Shown here: one piece after another, positions 29,561 to 38,634 of the stretch | Layout of the letters: each line of letters begins with the position of its first letter | Numbering within the stretch: position 1 is the stretch's first letter | Assembly (NCBI GenBank): GCA_913055845.1 | Contig: CAJXKO010000003.1 | Span: 29,915 to 93,914, forward strand | Length of the DNA: 64,000 bases | Source of the DNA: an uncultured Bacteroidota bacterium | GTDB lineage: Bacteria > Bacteroidota > Rhodothermia > Rhodothermales > Salinibacteraceae | Reading direction: 5' to 3' | Notes under the pieces: generated by a model | The model's database searches: none | What the model saw: only the letters and a program-made list of their open reading frames with translations | Told to the model about the DNA's origin: nothing | Position numbers and translations under genes: made by a program

Positions 29561-30505
29561 ATGAAAGTAACTGTAATTGGCGCCGGCAACGTGGGCGCGA
29601 CCGTCGCGGACTGTGTCGCCCAGAAAGACATGGTCCACGAGGTCGTGATGGTCGACATCAAGGAAGGCATGCCGCAGGGCAAGGGCCTCGACATGATGGA
29701 GTCGAGCCCGGTCCACGGCTTCGACACCACCGTGACCGGCACGAACGACTACGGCCCAACCGAAGACTCGGAGGTCTGCATCATTACCGCCGGCCTGCCG
29801 CGCAGTCCCGGCATGAGCCGCGACGACCTGCTGGCGAAAAACACGGAGATCGTGGGCGGCGTGACGGAGCAGTTCGTCGACGGCAGCCCGGACAGCACCA
29901 TCATTGTGGTGGCCAACCCACTTGACGTGATGACCTACGTCGCGTACGAGGCTAGCGGCTTTCCCTCAAATCGCGTAATGGGCATGGCCGGCGTCCTCGA
30001 CACGGCGCGCTACCGGTCCTTCATCGCCGAGGAACTGGATGTGTCGGTGCGCGACATCCAGGCGCTCCTCATGGGCGGCCACGGCGACACAATGGTGCCC
30101 CTCCCGCGCTACACGACCATCGGCGGCATCCCGCTCCCGCAGTGGCTCGACGACGACACGATCCACGACATCGTGGAGCGGACCAAGGGCGGCGGTGGCG
30201 AGATCGTTGACCTGATGGGCACCTCGGCCTGGTACGCCCCTGGCGCGGCGGCGGCCGAAATGACGGAGGCCATCATCAAGGACAACAAGCGCATCCTCCC
30301 CGCCGCGGCGTACTGCGACGGCGAGTACGGCGTGGAAGACCTCTTCATCGGCGTGCCCGTGAAGCTGGGGGCCGACGGGGTCGAGGAGATCATTGAGGTG
30401 GAGCTGACCGAGGACGAGCAGGCGCAGTTTGAAACCTCCGCTGAGCACGTCCACAGCAACCTCGAGGATCTGGAACGCCTCCGCGACGCCGGCAAAATTG
30501 GGTAA
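29561..30505 (+). CDS. mdh: Malate dehydrogenase (LDH-like class)
   Basis: A 314-residue NAD-dependent enzyme of the TCA cycle. It begins MKVTVIGAGNVGATVADCV (Rossmann loop), has ITAGLPRSPGMSRDDL (mobile-loop arginines), VANPLDVMTYVAYEASG, GMAGVLDTARYRSF and the catalytic histidine in GGHGDTMVPL. The arginine in LPRSPGMSR marks malate rather than lactate specificity. Many acidic residues late in the protein (VEEIIEVELTEDEQAQFE) are typical of halophilic MDH. The open frame starts 54 bases earlier but ATG at 29561 matches the family. Confidence 0.96.
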   Translation: MKVTVIGAGNVGATVADCVAQKDMVHEVVMVDIKEGMPQGKGLDMMESSPVHGFDTTVTGTNDYGPTEDSEVCIITAGLPRSPGMSRDDLLAKNTEIVGGVTEQFVDGSPDSTIIVVANPLDVMTYVAYEASGFPSNRVMGMAGVLDTARYRSFIAEELDVSVRDIQALLMGGHGDTMVPLPRYTTIGGIPLPQWLDDDTIHDIVERTKGGGGEIVDLMGTSAWYAPGAAAAEMTEAIIKDNKRILPAAAYCDGEYGVEDLFIGVPVKLGADGVEEIIEVELTEDEQAQFETSAEHVHSNLEDLERLRDAGKIG

Positions 30506-30567
30506 TGCTCCCATGGGGGGCGGGATGAAGGGATGGGCGCGATGCGTCCCTCCCTCTCCTACGCCCC

Positions 30568-31545
30568 CTACCCCGAAAAGACATCGCGGAGCGGATCGGC
30601 CGGTTCACGATGGTCCTCAGGATGGTTGTCGTCGTGACGACGGGGCTCTAGGTGGGCCGTCACGTGTACCTCGTCGTCCGGAAAGAGGGCATCCACCTGG
30701 TCCTCCACGTCGTGAGAGCGGGCGTGGGCCTCTTCGATGGTCATGTCGCCCGGAAACATGAGGTGGTATTCCACCCACACTTGGTCGCCGGAGCGACGGT
30801 GCCGCACCTGATGAAATTCTGCGATGGTTCCATCTGTCTTCGCGTTGGCTAGCTCATCGAGCAATGCCTGCGTGGCGTCCGGGTCGGCCTCGTCCATGAG
30901 CCCGTAGACCGAGCGACGGAGCAGACTGGTGGCGGTCCAAAGAATGTTGACGGCCACGAGAAGCCCTACGACGGGGTCTAGCCAGGCGATACCGGTGCCC
31001 CAGACGAGCCCTACTCCCACGAGCACGCCAAGGCTCGTCCACATGTCCGTCATCACATGCTGCCCGTTCGACACCAGGACGAGGCTGTTGGTGCGACGCC
31101 CGGTGCGAATGAGGTAGCGCCCCAGGGCAAAGTTCACAACTGTGAGACCGCCAAGCAGGAAAAGCCCAGTGTCGAGATCACGCAATTGGGTTCCCGTCAT
31201 CAGGTCGTGTACCGCCATCCACGCAATGCCCACAGCGGCTGCGAGGATGAGAGCGCCCTCTACGGCGGAGGCAAAGTACGCGACTTTTCCGTGGCCGTAC
31301 GGATGCTCTGGGTCCGGGGGCGTGGTTGCGTACCAGAGACTGAAGCCCGCAAAGCCGGTAGCAAAGAGGTGAATGACCGATTCCGCTGCGTCGGAGTAGA
31401 TGGCGGTGCTGCCCGTGAGGACGGCCGCCGTGAGCTTGCCCACTAGCATTAGGACCGATACGAGCAGGCTTGCCGTCATGGCCCGACGCGCGGCCCCCCG
31501 GGTCGCGGGGGTGGCATCGTTCTGGGACGTGGGGGTCCTGGTCAT
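30568..31545 (-). CDS. Cation diffusion facilitator (CDF) metal transporter
   Basis: A 325-residue membrane transporter that exports divalent metals such as zinc, iron or cobalt against a proton gradient. Six transmembrane helices are followed by a cytoplasmic ferredoxin-like domain. Metal-site motifs are SDAAESVIH in helix 2, HPYGHGKVAYFAS in the loop, and SNGQHVMTDMWTS in helix 5 (HxxxD). The C-terminal domain has VRHRRSGDQVWVEYHL and DDEVHVTAHLEP. The ATG at 31545 is chosen because upstream open frame is antisense to the epimerase gene. It is divergent from that gene by 117 bases. Confidence 0.93.
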   Translation of the reverse strand: MTRTPTSQNDATPATRGAARRAMTASLLVSVLMLVGKLTAAVLTGSTAIYSDAAESVIHLFATGFAGFSLWYATTPPDPEHPYGHGKVAYFASAVEGALILAAAVGIAWMAVHDLMTGTQLRDLDTGLFLLGGLTVVNFALGRYLIRTGRRTNSLVLVSNGQHVMTDMWTSLGVLVGVGLVWGTGIAWLDPVVGLLVAVNILWTATSLLRRSVYGLMDEADPDATQALLDELANAKTDGTIAEFHQVRHRRSGDQVWVEYHLMFPGDMTIEEAHARSHDVEDQVDALFPDDEVHVTAHLEPRRHDDNHPEDHREPADPLRDVFSG

Positions 31546-31662
31546 GGTAGAAGGTCCAACATCGGACGCCGGGCTCAGGTTCGCCCTTTGCCCTGATTTT
31601 GCCTCGCCGTTCGCCCCGGCGAATTGTCCCGCACGTTTCCTTCGCACCCCATCGTACAGCTC

Positions 31663-32823
31663 ATGCACGTCGAACACATCGGCCTGGCCGTCGACGAGGT
31701 CGCGACCGTAGTAGAGACCTTCGAGAAGCTTCTTGGGAGAGAGCCCTATAAGTCTGAAACGGTGTCCTCCCAACAGGTTCGTACGCACTTCCTGGACGCA
31801 GAGACCACGAAGCTGGAGTTTCTGGAGGCACTGGGGGCCGAGTCTCCGATCCAGAAATTCTTGGACCGTCGAGGCGAGGGCCTCCACCACGTAGCCTTCG
31901 CGGTGTCGGACCTGGAGGCCACCATGGCGCGGCTGCGAGACGCGGGCTTCGAACTGCTGAGCGAGACCCCACAGACTGGGGCCGACGACAAGGCGGTTGT
32001 CTTCGTGCACCCCCAACAGACCCATGGCGTGCTCGTGGAGTTTTGTGCGTCGCAGACGCCCGACTGGTCCCCCACCCGTATCCCCCGACACAACGACCAC
32101 TTGTCGGTTTACGAACGGGGGCCAGACAACTGTCCGCCGCTGCTGGTGCTGCACGGCGCCGCCGGTACCACGCGCCACGAGATGGCGCCTCTCATTCGGC
32201 GGCTAGAATCCTCCTTCCACGTGGTGGGGGTCGACCTGAGCGGGCACGGGGCATCGGCGATGCCGGACGGGGCATTTGCCCTCGACCTCTTCGCAGCGGA
32301 CGTCCGCACTGTGTTGGATGCGCTCGATCTTCGCGATGCGCACGTCTTTGGCTTCTCCCTCGGGGGCGGCGTGGCCCTGCACCTGGCAGCCGAGACCCCG
32401 GACCGGGTGCGACGCTTGGCTGTCCTCCAGACCACAGTGGACTGGACGGAGGCCCAGGCCGCGCAAATGAAACAACGCCTGGCCCTTGACACCCTCAAGG
32501 AACAGGCCCCAGGCCGGGCCGAACAGCTGCACTCCCGACATGCAAATACGGCCCGCCTCCTGCGTCGCCTCCAGGCCTTTGTGGACACGCTTCCGGCCGC
32601 CTCTGCGACCCTGGCGGACGCGTTTCCGACCCTCACCGCACCCACGCTCGTCGCGGCGATGGACCGAGACCCCCTGTTTGAACTCGACGATGCGCTCGCG
32701 CTTCATCGGCGTCTCGACAACGCACGCCTCACCATCCTCCCCGGTACGCGACACAACTTCGCCCAGGTGCCGCTGCCGTCCCTTACCCCGCTGCTCACCC
32801 GCCACTACCTCGACGCCGAGTGA
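31663..32823 (+). CDS. Methylmalonyl-CoA epimerase fused to alpha/beta hydrolase
   Basis: A 386-residue two-domain protein in one continuous frame. Residues 1-128 form a VOC-fold methylmalonyl-CoA epimerase with the metal ligands expected for the family: H5 (EHIGLAV), Q37/Q38, H75/H76 in GEGLHHVAFAV and E126 in GVLVEF. From about residue 145 an alpha/beta hydrolase follows, with oxyanion-type LHGAAG, nucleophile-elbow GFSLGGG, a DRD aspartate candidate and the histidine in GTRHNF. The linker is only about 20 residues. The epimerase interconverts R- and S-methylmalonyl-CoA; the hydrolase substrate is unknown, possibly a thioester. No mutase or propionyl-CoA carboxylase gene is in the window. 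Confidence 0.87.
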   Translation: MHVEHIGLAVDEVATVVETFEKLLGREPYKSETVSSQQVRTHFLDAETTKLEFLEALGAESPIQKFLDRRGEGLHHVAFAVSDLEATMARLRDAGFELLSETPQTGADDKAVVFVHPQQTHGVLVEFCASQTPDWSPTRIPRHNDHLSVYERGPDNCPPLLVLHGAAGTTRHEMAPLIRRLESSFHVVGVDLSGHGASAMPDGAFALDLFAADVRTVLDALDLRDAHVFGFSLGGGVALHLAAETPDRVRRLAVLQTTVDWTEAQAAQMKQRLALDTLKEQAPGRAEQLHSRHANTARLLRRLQAFVDTLPAASATLADAFPTLTAPTLVAAMDRDPLFELDDALALHRRLDNARLTILPGTRHNFAQVPLPSLTPLLTRHYLDAE

Positions 32824-32863
32824 TTCCTCCACCACGACCATTTTTCCCGCACCAAGCCCCGCT

Positions 32864-33865
32864 ATGGCTCTTCCTTCCCATCGATATCTCGGCGACACCG
32901 GTGTCAAAGTGTCCCCCTTGTGCATGGGTACCATGACCTTCGGCAACCCTGCAGATCCCGACACCTCGGCGGCACTCTTTCGGCGCTGTCGGGAGGCCGG
33001 CATCAACGTGTTCGACTGCGCAGACGTGTACGCAAATGGCCGCTCCGAGGAGATTCTCGGCGACCTCGTGGCCGACTGTCGGGATGAAGTCGTGCTTACC
33101 ACCAAGGCGTACTTCCCCACCGGCGATGATCCCAATGCCCGCGGGGCAAGCCGCTACCACCTGGTGCGGGCCGTGGAAAACAGCCTACGGCGGCTCGGCA
33201 CCGATCGGATCGACGTGCTGTTCGTGCACCGCTTCGACGCGAAGACGGCCCTCGACGAAACCCTCCGCGCCCTTGACGACCTAGTGCGGCAGGGCAAAGT
33301 GCTCTACCTGGGCGCCTCCAACTTCGCGGCGTGGCAGGCCATGAAGGCACTCGGTCGGCAACGGGCCGAAGGATGGACGCCATTCCACGTGCTCCAGCCC
33401 ATGTACAACCTGACGAAGCGACAGGCGGAGGTTGAGCTACTGCCCCTGGCCGCGAGTGAAAACCTCGGGGTGCTGTCGTATAGTCCCCTGGGCGGCGGCC
33501 TGCTTACCGGCAAGTACGGCGTGGGCCACCGCCCTGACGACGGACGGCTCGTGGAGAACCCCATGTACCAAACCCGCTACGGCGCTAAGGTCCACTACGA
33601 GGTGGCCGATCGGTTTGCGACCTTCGCAAGCGATCACGGATACGACCCTGTGGCGCTGGCGGTAGCTTGGGTGGCGCATCACCCCACCGTTACGGCCCCC
33701 ATCATCGGCGCCCGGACGCCCGAGCAACTCGCAGACTCGCTTGGCGCGCTGGAGATTGATATGTCCGAGGATCTTCGGGCTGCAATCAGCGATCTTGCCC
33801 CCACCCCGCCCCCGGCTACCGACCGAGTAGAAGAGCGCTCAGAGCACACCTACGGCGCTCGATAA
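32864..33865 (+). CDS. Aldo-keto reductase
   Basis: A 333-residue AKR-fold NADPH-dependent oxidoreductase. It begins with RYLGDTGVKVSPLCMGTMTFGNP and has the catalytic tetrad D51, Y56, K81 and H122 (DCADVYANGRSEE, TTKAYF, LFVHRFD). The C-terminal cofactor region contains PIIGARTPEQLADSLGALE. Substrate is unknown; homologues reduce sugars and aldehydes. It follows the epimerase-hydrolase gene by 40 bases on the same strand and may be co-transcribed. A second, distinct AKR lies at 36939-37928. Confidence 0.93.
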   Translation: MALPSHRYLGDTGVKVSPLCMGTMTFGNPADPDTSAALFRRCREAGINVFDCADVYANGRSEEILGDLVADCRDEVVLTTKAYFPTGDDPNARGASRYHLVRAVENSLRRLGTDRIDVLFVHRFDAKTALDETLRALDDLVRQGKVLYLGASNFAAWQAMKALGRQRAEGWTPFHVLQPMYNLTKRQAEVELLPLAASENLGVLSYSPLGGGLLTGKYGVGHRPDDGRLVENPMYQTRYGAKVHYEVADRFATFASDHGYDPVALAVAWVAHHPTVTAPIIGARTPEQLADSLGALEIDMSEDLRAAISDLAPTPPPATDRVEERSEHTYGAR

Positions 33866-33893
33866 CCCCCATCTTCCCCCTTCCCTAAACACC

Positions 33894-34400
33894 ATGACCT
33901 ACTACACGCCCCAGGACGGCACGTGGACCCCGTCCGACACCGCCCCCGACACCCCGCCGTATATCATGATCGATGCGGACTCCCCAACGGTGCATTTGGT
34001 GGGCCCGGACACTGTCCACGATCTCTCCGGCGCACCGGCCCGGACCGCAGTGGAAACGGTGCATACCGTCACTATTGCCTCCTCGTCGTTCACCAAGGTC
34101 ACGATGCTCTGCGCCCTTCGGGCGAACGGAAACGATCTGACGGTAGAGGACCGTCGCCCGCCGGAGGCCCGCACACAGCATGGCGACGCGTTGGATCATC
34201 TACAGTCAGCAATGGACGAGATTATGATTCCCCTCTACATCGACGACGCGATCGAGGAGCTAAGCAGCACACAGGCGGGACTCATAGTGCTCCACACCGC
34301 CCAGTACGACGATCCGCCGCGAGGGAACTGCAGCTACTTTCGGGCTGCGGCCTTCGAGGACGGCACGCTCCGGCTCGAATCCGAACGGGGCGCCCTGTAG
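33894..34400 (+). CDS. Hypothetical acidic cytoplasmic protein
   Basis: A 168-residue acidic protein (MTYYTPQDGTWTPSD) with no signal peptide and no membrane segment. Visible parts are a beta-rich N-half with VHLVGPDTVHDLSG and VTIASSSFTKVTMLCALRANG, and a helical central block ALDHLQSAMDEIMIPLYIDDAIEELS. No family recognised. It follows the aldo-keto reductase by 28 bases, likely in the same transcript, and is followed by a large bidirectional hairpin. Confidence 0.65.
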   Translation: MTYYTPQDGTWTPSDTAPDTPPYIMIDADSPTVHLVGPDTVHDLSGAPARTAVETVHTVTIASSSFTKVTMLCALRANGNDLTVEDRRPPEARTQHGDALDHLQSAMDEIMIPLYIDDAIEELSSTQAGLIVLHTAQYDDPPRGNCSYFRAAAFEDGTLRLESERGAL

Positions 34401-34419
34401 ATCAGCCCCAAACAACAAC

Positions 34420-34468
34420 GGGGCATGGGCCCAAGGGTACAACCTACGTACCCAAGGACCCGTGCCCC
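34420..34468. terminator. Long hairpin, probable bidirectional terminator
   Basis: Two 21-base arms beginning GGGGCATGGG and ending CGTGCCCC pair with a few mismatches around a 7-base loop. It lies between convergent genes (hypothetical gene ending 34400, FAS1 gene ending 34493). The downstream flank on the plus strand is AT-rich but no long T-run is present, so the strength of termination is uncertain. Confidence 0.6.
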
Positions 34469-34492
34469 ATTTAAATGCAAAAAACCGGTCCA

Positions 34493-34921
34493 CTACGGCA
34501 TGAGGACGCGGTTAATCACGTGAACCACACCGTTTTGCGCCTCCAGATCTGATTTCTGGATCGTGGCGTCGCCGACTTTCACGCGAGTCCCCTCCTTTTC
34601 GACACGAAGTGAACCGCCTTTCATCGGCGAGATCGATGAGCGCTCGGTGATGTCCTTCGCCATCCGCCGACCACTTACGACGTGATGCTTCAGGATGTCG
34701 GCAAGGCGAGCCTTGTTTTTCGCCTTGAACAGGTCTTCCCGCTTTTTCTCCGGGAGTCGCTCGAAGGCCCTGTTCGTCGGGGCAAAAATCGTGAAGGGAC
34801 CATCCCCCTTCAGGGTGTCGACCAATCCTGCGGTTTTGAGCGCCTTAACGAGCATCGAAAAATTCTCGTCGTTCGTTGCAATGTCGACGACAGTTTTGAC
34901 TTTTTTTCCTACTTTGGCCAT
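34493..34921 (-). CDS. Single FAS1 (fasciclin) domain protein without signal peptide
   Basis: A 142-residue protein that is just one FAS1 domain. The two conserved boxes are seen as DGPFTIFAPTNRAFERLP (H1) and VVHVINRVLMP at the end (H2), with the YH-type motif LKHHVVSG between. It begins MAKVGKKVKTVVDIATNDENF with basic residues but no hydrophobic export signal, and the open frame upstream also lacks one. FAS1 proteins usually mediate adhesion outside the cell, so localisation here is unclear. The gap to msrA is 393 bases. Confidence 0.9.
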   Translation of the reverse strand: MAKVGKKVKTVVDIATNDENFSMLVKALKTAGLVDTLKGDGPFTIFAPTNRAFERLPEKKREDLFKAKNKARLADILKHHVVSGRRMAKDITERSSISPMKGGSLRVEKEGTRVKVGDATIQKSDLEAQNGVVHVINRVLMP

Positions 34922-35314
34922 CGGGTATACCTCGAAATAATCATGTGGGAGTGAAATGGGACCACTGGCCTTTCTCTTCACTGGGGACCAACGGGAGTAC
35001 GAAGATAAGCCTCTTCGCTCTCGACGCGCCTCCTCCGAAGACGGAAAGTCGTATGTTCCGGAGGCGAACATCCCCATCGGTAGGATTGAGCGGCCCACTA
35101 TCCGCGATTTTCTGTGTCCTGGATCGGCCGCACATCGAGTGGAAACGAGCGTGTAACAATTTGGCCGTTCTCGTAGACGTAGGAATTTACAGATCGCCGT
35201 TGCGTACCAGACAATATCCGCTCTCAAAATTGAGATTATAAAGTGGCTCCGGCACTACAAGGGGCTTCCACTGCACCGCCTATACTGCCAGGGATCACCA
35301 ATCACCTGACCGCC
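34922..35314. other. 393-base divergent gene-free region between FAS1 and msrA
   Basis: The region contains no plausible coding frame; reading frames that cross it are short and have poor codon use. It is more AT-rich than its neighbours in the last 150 bases. The palindrome at 35222-35235 with the TTATAA stretch next to it is the only regulatory candidate seen. Promoters for both flanking genes must lie here. Confidence 0.6.
35222..35243 (+). promoter_or_regulatory. Candidate operator/promoter upstream of msrA
   Basis: TCTCAA, two bases, then TTGAGA forms a 6-base inverted repeat, followed at once by TTATAAAG, which resembles a -10 element. It lies about 75 bases before the msrA start codon. 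No matching -35 hexamer was seen, and the promoter consensus in this lineage is not well known, so this is only a candidate. Confidence 0.3.
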
Positions 35315-35998
35315 ATGCACACCTCCCTCCGCTCTCCTTGGATTTTTGGGGCGTTGCTCCTCGGGCTCATCGCGGGCAGCGTCCTTTTGTACTCGCCCGG
35401 AAATCCTGACGCTGCCACAGAGTCGCCCGCTTCCGATCTTCCAGCCGCCGTAAGCGACACGGCCACCTTCGCGGGCGGATGTTTCTGGTGCATGGAGCCC
35501 CCCTACGACAAGATTGAGGGCGTGGCTTCTACAACCTCAGGATTCGCCGGGGGCACGGAGGTCGACCCGTCATATCGCGAGGTTGCGATGGGGACGACCT
35601 CGCACACCGAGGTGGTACAGGTGGTGTATGACTCAACGAAAGTGTCGTATGAACGGCTGCTCCGCATCTACTGGCACAACGTGGACCCCTTCGACGGCGG
35701 TGGACAGTTTTGTGATCGGGGCTCGCAGTACCGCCCAGCGATCTTCGCCCACACCGCCCACCAGCACAACCTGGCCCAAGAATCCCGTGCGGCCGTAGCG
35801 GACCAGTTCGACCAGGAGATTGCGGTCGAGGTCCATCCCCTCGATGCCTTCTATGCCGCCGAGCAGTATCACCAGAACTACTACAAAAAGAACCCGCAGG
35901 AGTACAAGAACTACCGGGCCGGTTGTGGACGGGATGCAAGACTGCGGGAGATCTGGGGAGAGGCCGCGGGGACCGATGCGCCGCTGGCAGTGAAATAA
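35315..35998 (+). CDS. msrA: Peptide methionine-S-sulfoxide reductase, membrane-anchored
   Basis: A 227-residue protein from ATG at 35315. A hydrophobic anchor or signal (residues 8-26) and a Ser/Asp/Ala-rich spacer precede the catalytic domain. The nucleophile is C56 in GGCFWC, with EPPYDKIEGV, TTSHTEVVQV, NVDPFDGGGQFCDRGSQYRPAIF and EQYHQNYYKKNP all conserved. A recycling cysteine is in RAGCGRD. It reduces the S-epimer of methionine sulfoxide and here probably protects exported proteins. MsrB is not present nearby. Confidence 0.94.
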   Translation: MHTSLRSPWIFGALLLGLIAGSVLLYSPGNPDAATESPASDLPAAVSDTATFAGGCFWCMEPPYDKIEGVASTTSGFAGGTEVDPSYREVAMGTTSHTEVVQVVYDSTKVSYERLLRIYWHNVDPFDGGGQFCDRGSQYRPAIFAHTAHQHNLAQESRAAVADQFDQEIAVEVHPLDAFYAAEQYHQNYYKKNPQEYKNYRAGCGRDARLREIWGEAAGTDAPLAVK

Positions 35999-36098
35999 CA
36001 TCGTATCCCCACCAGTAGAGTGACGGCTCCACTGACTGCCTCCCTGAGAAATTTCAATCGGGCCGTCTCCAGCAACTGGCGGAAGCGCCACCTGAGGA

Positions 36099-36632
36099 CT
36101 AGGGACTGTACTCTGAGAAGAGCGGGGTCTCCTCCTCATTCACGTAGCGCTGATTGGCCTCCAAGAAGTCAATCGGCCGGTCCAGCGTCCGCATTCTGAC
36201 GACGGAATGCACAAGACCGGTCCCTGCCCCTAATAGAAGGCCGATGTCGTACGCCTGCGTCCACAGCCCCCAGACCTGATGCGCGAGCAGGCCGCCGAGG
36301 CCAAGCAGGAGTCCCCCGGCAAAAATGTACTTCAGGATCGGTACAGCGCTTGTAAGCACGTTTCGGCGCCGAAGCATCCAGGCGCGGGGAAGCTTCACAA
36401 GAAAGCACGCCACGGCCTGATGTCCACTTACGAGCCACCCGGTAACCCCCATCCCCCAGCCGATCGCAAGGATGCCGAGGGCCTCAACCTGATTCAGTAC
36501 GACGTCCGGAACAGACAAGGCCCACCACTGCGCGGGCAGGAGCACGGCGCAGCGCCCGCCCTGAAGAGAGGCTACCCAGGCCAGGAGGTGCGTCGCAATC
36601 GGCACCCGTAAGACACGGCGGACTCGATCCAT
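36099..36632 (-). CDS. Predicted multi-pass membrane protein of unknown function
   Basis: About 177 residues from ATG at 36632 (MDRVRRVLRVPIATHLLAW). Four hydrophobic segments are visible, including ALGILAIGWGMGVTGWLVSG and LKYIFAGGLLLGLGGLLAHQVWGL, and the polar C-terminus is acidic (NEEETPLFSEYS). No family recognised. The ORF extends upstream with an Arg-rich segment that looks non-coding. It converges with msrA, 100 bases away. Confidence 0.65.
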   Translation of the reverse strand: MDRVRRVLRVPIATHLLAWVASLQGGRCAVLLPAQWWALSVPDVVLNQVEALGILAIGWGMGVTGWLVSGHQAVACFLVKLPRAWMLRRRNVLTSAVPILKYIFAGGLLLGLGGLLAHQVWGLWTQAYDIGLLLGAGTGLVHSVVRMRTLDRPIDFLEANQRYVNEEETPLFSEYSP

Positions 36633-36938
36633 CGGACAGAAGTCGTTGCGTGCTCTGCGCAGGGCTTTCAAATGCGCAAAAACCAGTCCATCGCCCGAGG
36701 ACGAGCGGCTCGCCCCGAACGACCTTCGCATCGGTGCCCGGATCGCGGGTAGTCCAACCAGCCCAGCCCGGCTCCCGGCGCGGGACCTCCGACGGGTTGA
36801 CCTCTGCCAGATTTCACCTCCGATCCCCAACTACGGGACACGATTCAGACACTTCTCCGTTGGAATCCACGGGTTGTTTTGTTAGGCCTTCGGCCCGCAT
36901 CTCACAACGCACTATTCCTCTTTTCAGATTTGCCTTTT
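36633..36938. other. 306-base divergent gene-free region
   Basis: The region lies between the membrane-protein gene (minus) and the second aldo-keto reductase (plus). No coding frame of convincing composition and no clear hairpin was seen. The 70 bases before the reductase start are T-rich on the plus strand and probably hold its promoter. Confidence 0.55.
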
Positions 36939-37928
36939 ATGAAATACCGTCACCTCGGCACATCCGGTCTTAAAGTTTCCGCACTTTCGTATGGCTCGTG
37001 GGTCACTTTCGGGGACCAAATCGACACCGATCGTGCCGCCGAGTGCATGCAGATCGCCTACGACCATGGCGTGAACTTCTTCGACAACGCGGAGGCCTAC
37101 TCGGGAGGACAGTCCGAGCGTATGATGGGCCGTATCGTCCAGGACAAAGGATGGGATCGGAGCGACTTGGTCGTGTCGACCAAGATCTTTTGGGGCGGCG
37201 ACGGTCCCAACGACCGCGGCCTCTCCCGCAAACATGTGGTGGAGGGCACCACTGCCGCACTAGAGCGCCTGCAGATGGACTACGTTGACCTCGTGTTTTG
37301 CCACCGCCCGGACCTCGAAACCCCGATCGAAGAGACGGTACGGGCCATGAGCTACCTAGTCGAAAACGGGTACGCCTTCTACTGGGGCACGAGCGAATGG
37401 AGCGCCGAGCAAATTCGGCACGCCCACGCCGTAGCCCGTCGTGAACACCTCGTGCCGCCCACCATGGAGCAACCCCAGTACAACATGTTTCACCGAACGC
37501 GAGTGGAACGCGAATACGCGCCGCTCTACGACGACATCGGCCTGGGAACTACCATCTGGAGCCCGCTCGCCAGCGGCCTTCTCACGGGCAAGTACAACGA
37601 CGGTATCCCCGAAGGCAGTCGCCTCGCCACGGAAGGCTATGAATGGCTCCAGGATCAGGTACTCATCGAGGAGCGGCTCGATACGGTCCGACAGCTCACA
37701 GACGTAGCTAAGGACTTGGACTGCACTACGGCCCAGCTTGCTCTGGCGTGGTGCCTGCTGAACGACGACGTGAGCACGGTGATCACCGGTGCGTCCAAGC
37801 CGGCCCAAGTGGAAGAAAACATGCAGGCCCTCGATGTGGTGGACCGCATCGATGCGGACGTGGAGGCCCAGATCGAATCGATTCTCGATAACGAACCGGC
37901 CTCGCCTCCCAACTTCCGTCACCAGTAG
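36939..37928 (+). CDS. Aldo-keto reductase of the voltage-gated K+ channel beta-subunit type
   Basis: A 329-residue AKR, starting [21 protein letters not shown]. The tetrad is D49, Y54, K82 and H122 ([31 protein letters not shown]). The long insert [28 protein letters not shown], the [11 protein letters not shown] block and [21 protein letters not shown] are characteristic of the AKR6/Kv-beta-like and YghZ-like branch. It is likely a cytosolic aldehyde reductase. It is monocistronic in this arrangement: divergent upstream and convergent with the next small gene. Confidence 0.93.
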   Translation: MKYRHLGTSGLKVSALSYGSWVTFGDQIDTDRAAECMQIAYDHGVNFFDNAEAYSGGQSERMMGRIVQDKGWDRSDLVVSTKIFWGGDGPNDRGLSRKHVVEGTTAALERLQMDYVDLVFCHRPDLETPIEETVRAMSYLVENGYAFYWGTSEWSAEQIRHAHAVARREHLVPPTMEQPQYNMFHRTRVEREYAPLYDDIGLGTTIWSPLASGLLTGKYNDGIPEGSRLATEGYEWLQDQVLIEERLDTVRQLTDVAKDLDCTTAQLALAWCLLNDDVSTVITGASKPAQVEENMQALDVVDRIDADVEAQIESILDNEPASPPNFRHQ

Positions 37929-37964
37929 GACCGTGGATGTCCGGGCAGACCTCTCCTCGGTCCG

Positions 37965-38312
37965 TCACAGGGAGGGCGCCTCCCCAAGTTCCGTGAACTC
38001 CCCTTCGGCTTCCAGTCGGTAGGACGCGCCTGCTCGGACCAGCGTGGGTGCTGAACACGAGAGTGTGTACGTGTCCTCCGTCTCGAGGACTTCAACAGTG
38101 AGTTGAATTGGGACGCCGTCTTCGTCCAAATCACTGAGCCGATTGGAGAGAAACTGATCGTTGAAGCGCGCCTCGGCCTGTGCACTGCCGCCATCCACAA
38201 CAAGGTGGCCCGTCGTGAAGCCGTGTAGCGGCCGAGCCGCTTCGTCTCGATCTTTGCGTCGCCACCGCACGTCTGTGAGGAGGTACTCGCCGTCGGGAAG
38301 AGAGGAGCTCAT
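37965..38312 (-). CDS. Hypothetical small protein
   Basis: 115 residues from ATG at 38312 (MSSSLPDGEYLLTDVRWRRKD). It has no signal peptide or membrane segment, and a beta-rich pattern (GHLVVDGGSAQAEARF, QLTVEVLETEDTYTLSC) that may be a small beta-barrel or lipocalin-like fold. The larger frame to 38534 has an Arg/Pro-rich, shadow-like N-terminus. No family recognised. It converges with the aldo-keto reductase 36 bases away. Confidence 0.6.
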   Translation of the reverse strand: MSSSLPDGEYLLTDVRWRRKDRDEAARPLHGFTTGHLVVDGGSAQAEARFNDQFLSNRLSDLDEDGVPIQLTVEVLETEDTYTLSCSAPTLVRAGASYRLEAEGEFTELGEAPSL

Positions 38313-38634
38313 GAAGATCGATCGGAGCGGGGTGTGACCGGAAAAACGAACGTGCCGGAGGGCGCGACCGCGCCCCATCAGAAAGCGACGGTTGATACAA
38401 TCGGGGTCGCCGGAAGTTGCGTGGGGCCGCGGGGCCTCTGGAGCGATTCGGCACGTGCGGGCAACACGCAACGGGGGACCGGGCCTGTCTTTTTTGCGTG
38501 CGCACTCCGATACTGTCCGTTCACGCTGCTTCATTTGCCCCCCTCAAGCGCCCGGTGCGCTCAATGCGCCACGCACTCTGGTCTCATGAGTGCCGGGCTC
38601 GACCGAGCGGGCGGCTCAACAGCCCCCTAGAAAT
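38313..38634. other. 322-base divergent gene-free region
   Basis: The region lies between the small hypothetical gene (minus) and the ZIP transporter (plus). It is GC-rich with several short CG-rich palindromic words, but no stable terminator or repeat stands out, and no reading frame has convincing composition. Confidence 0.5.
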
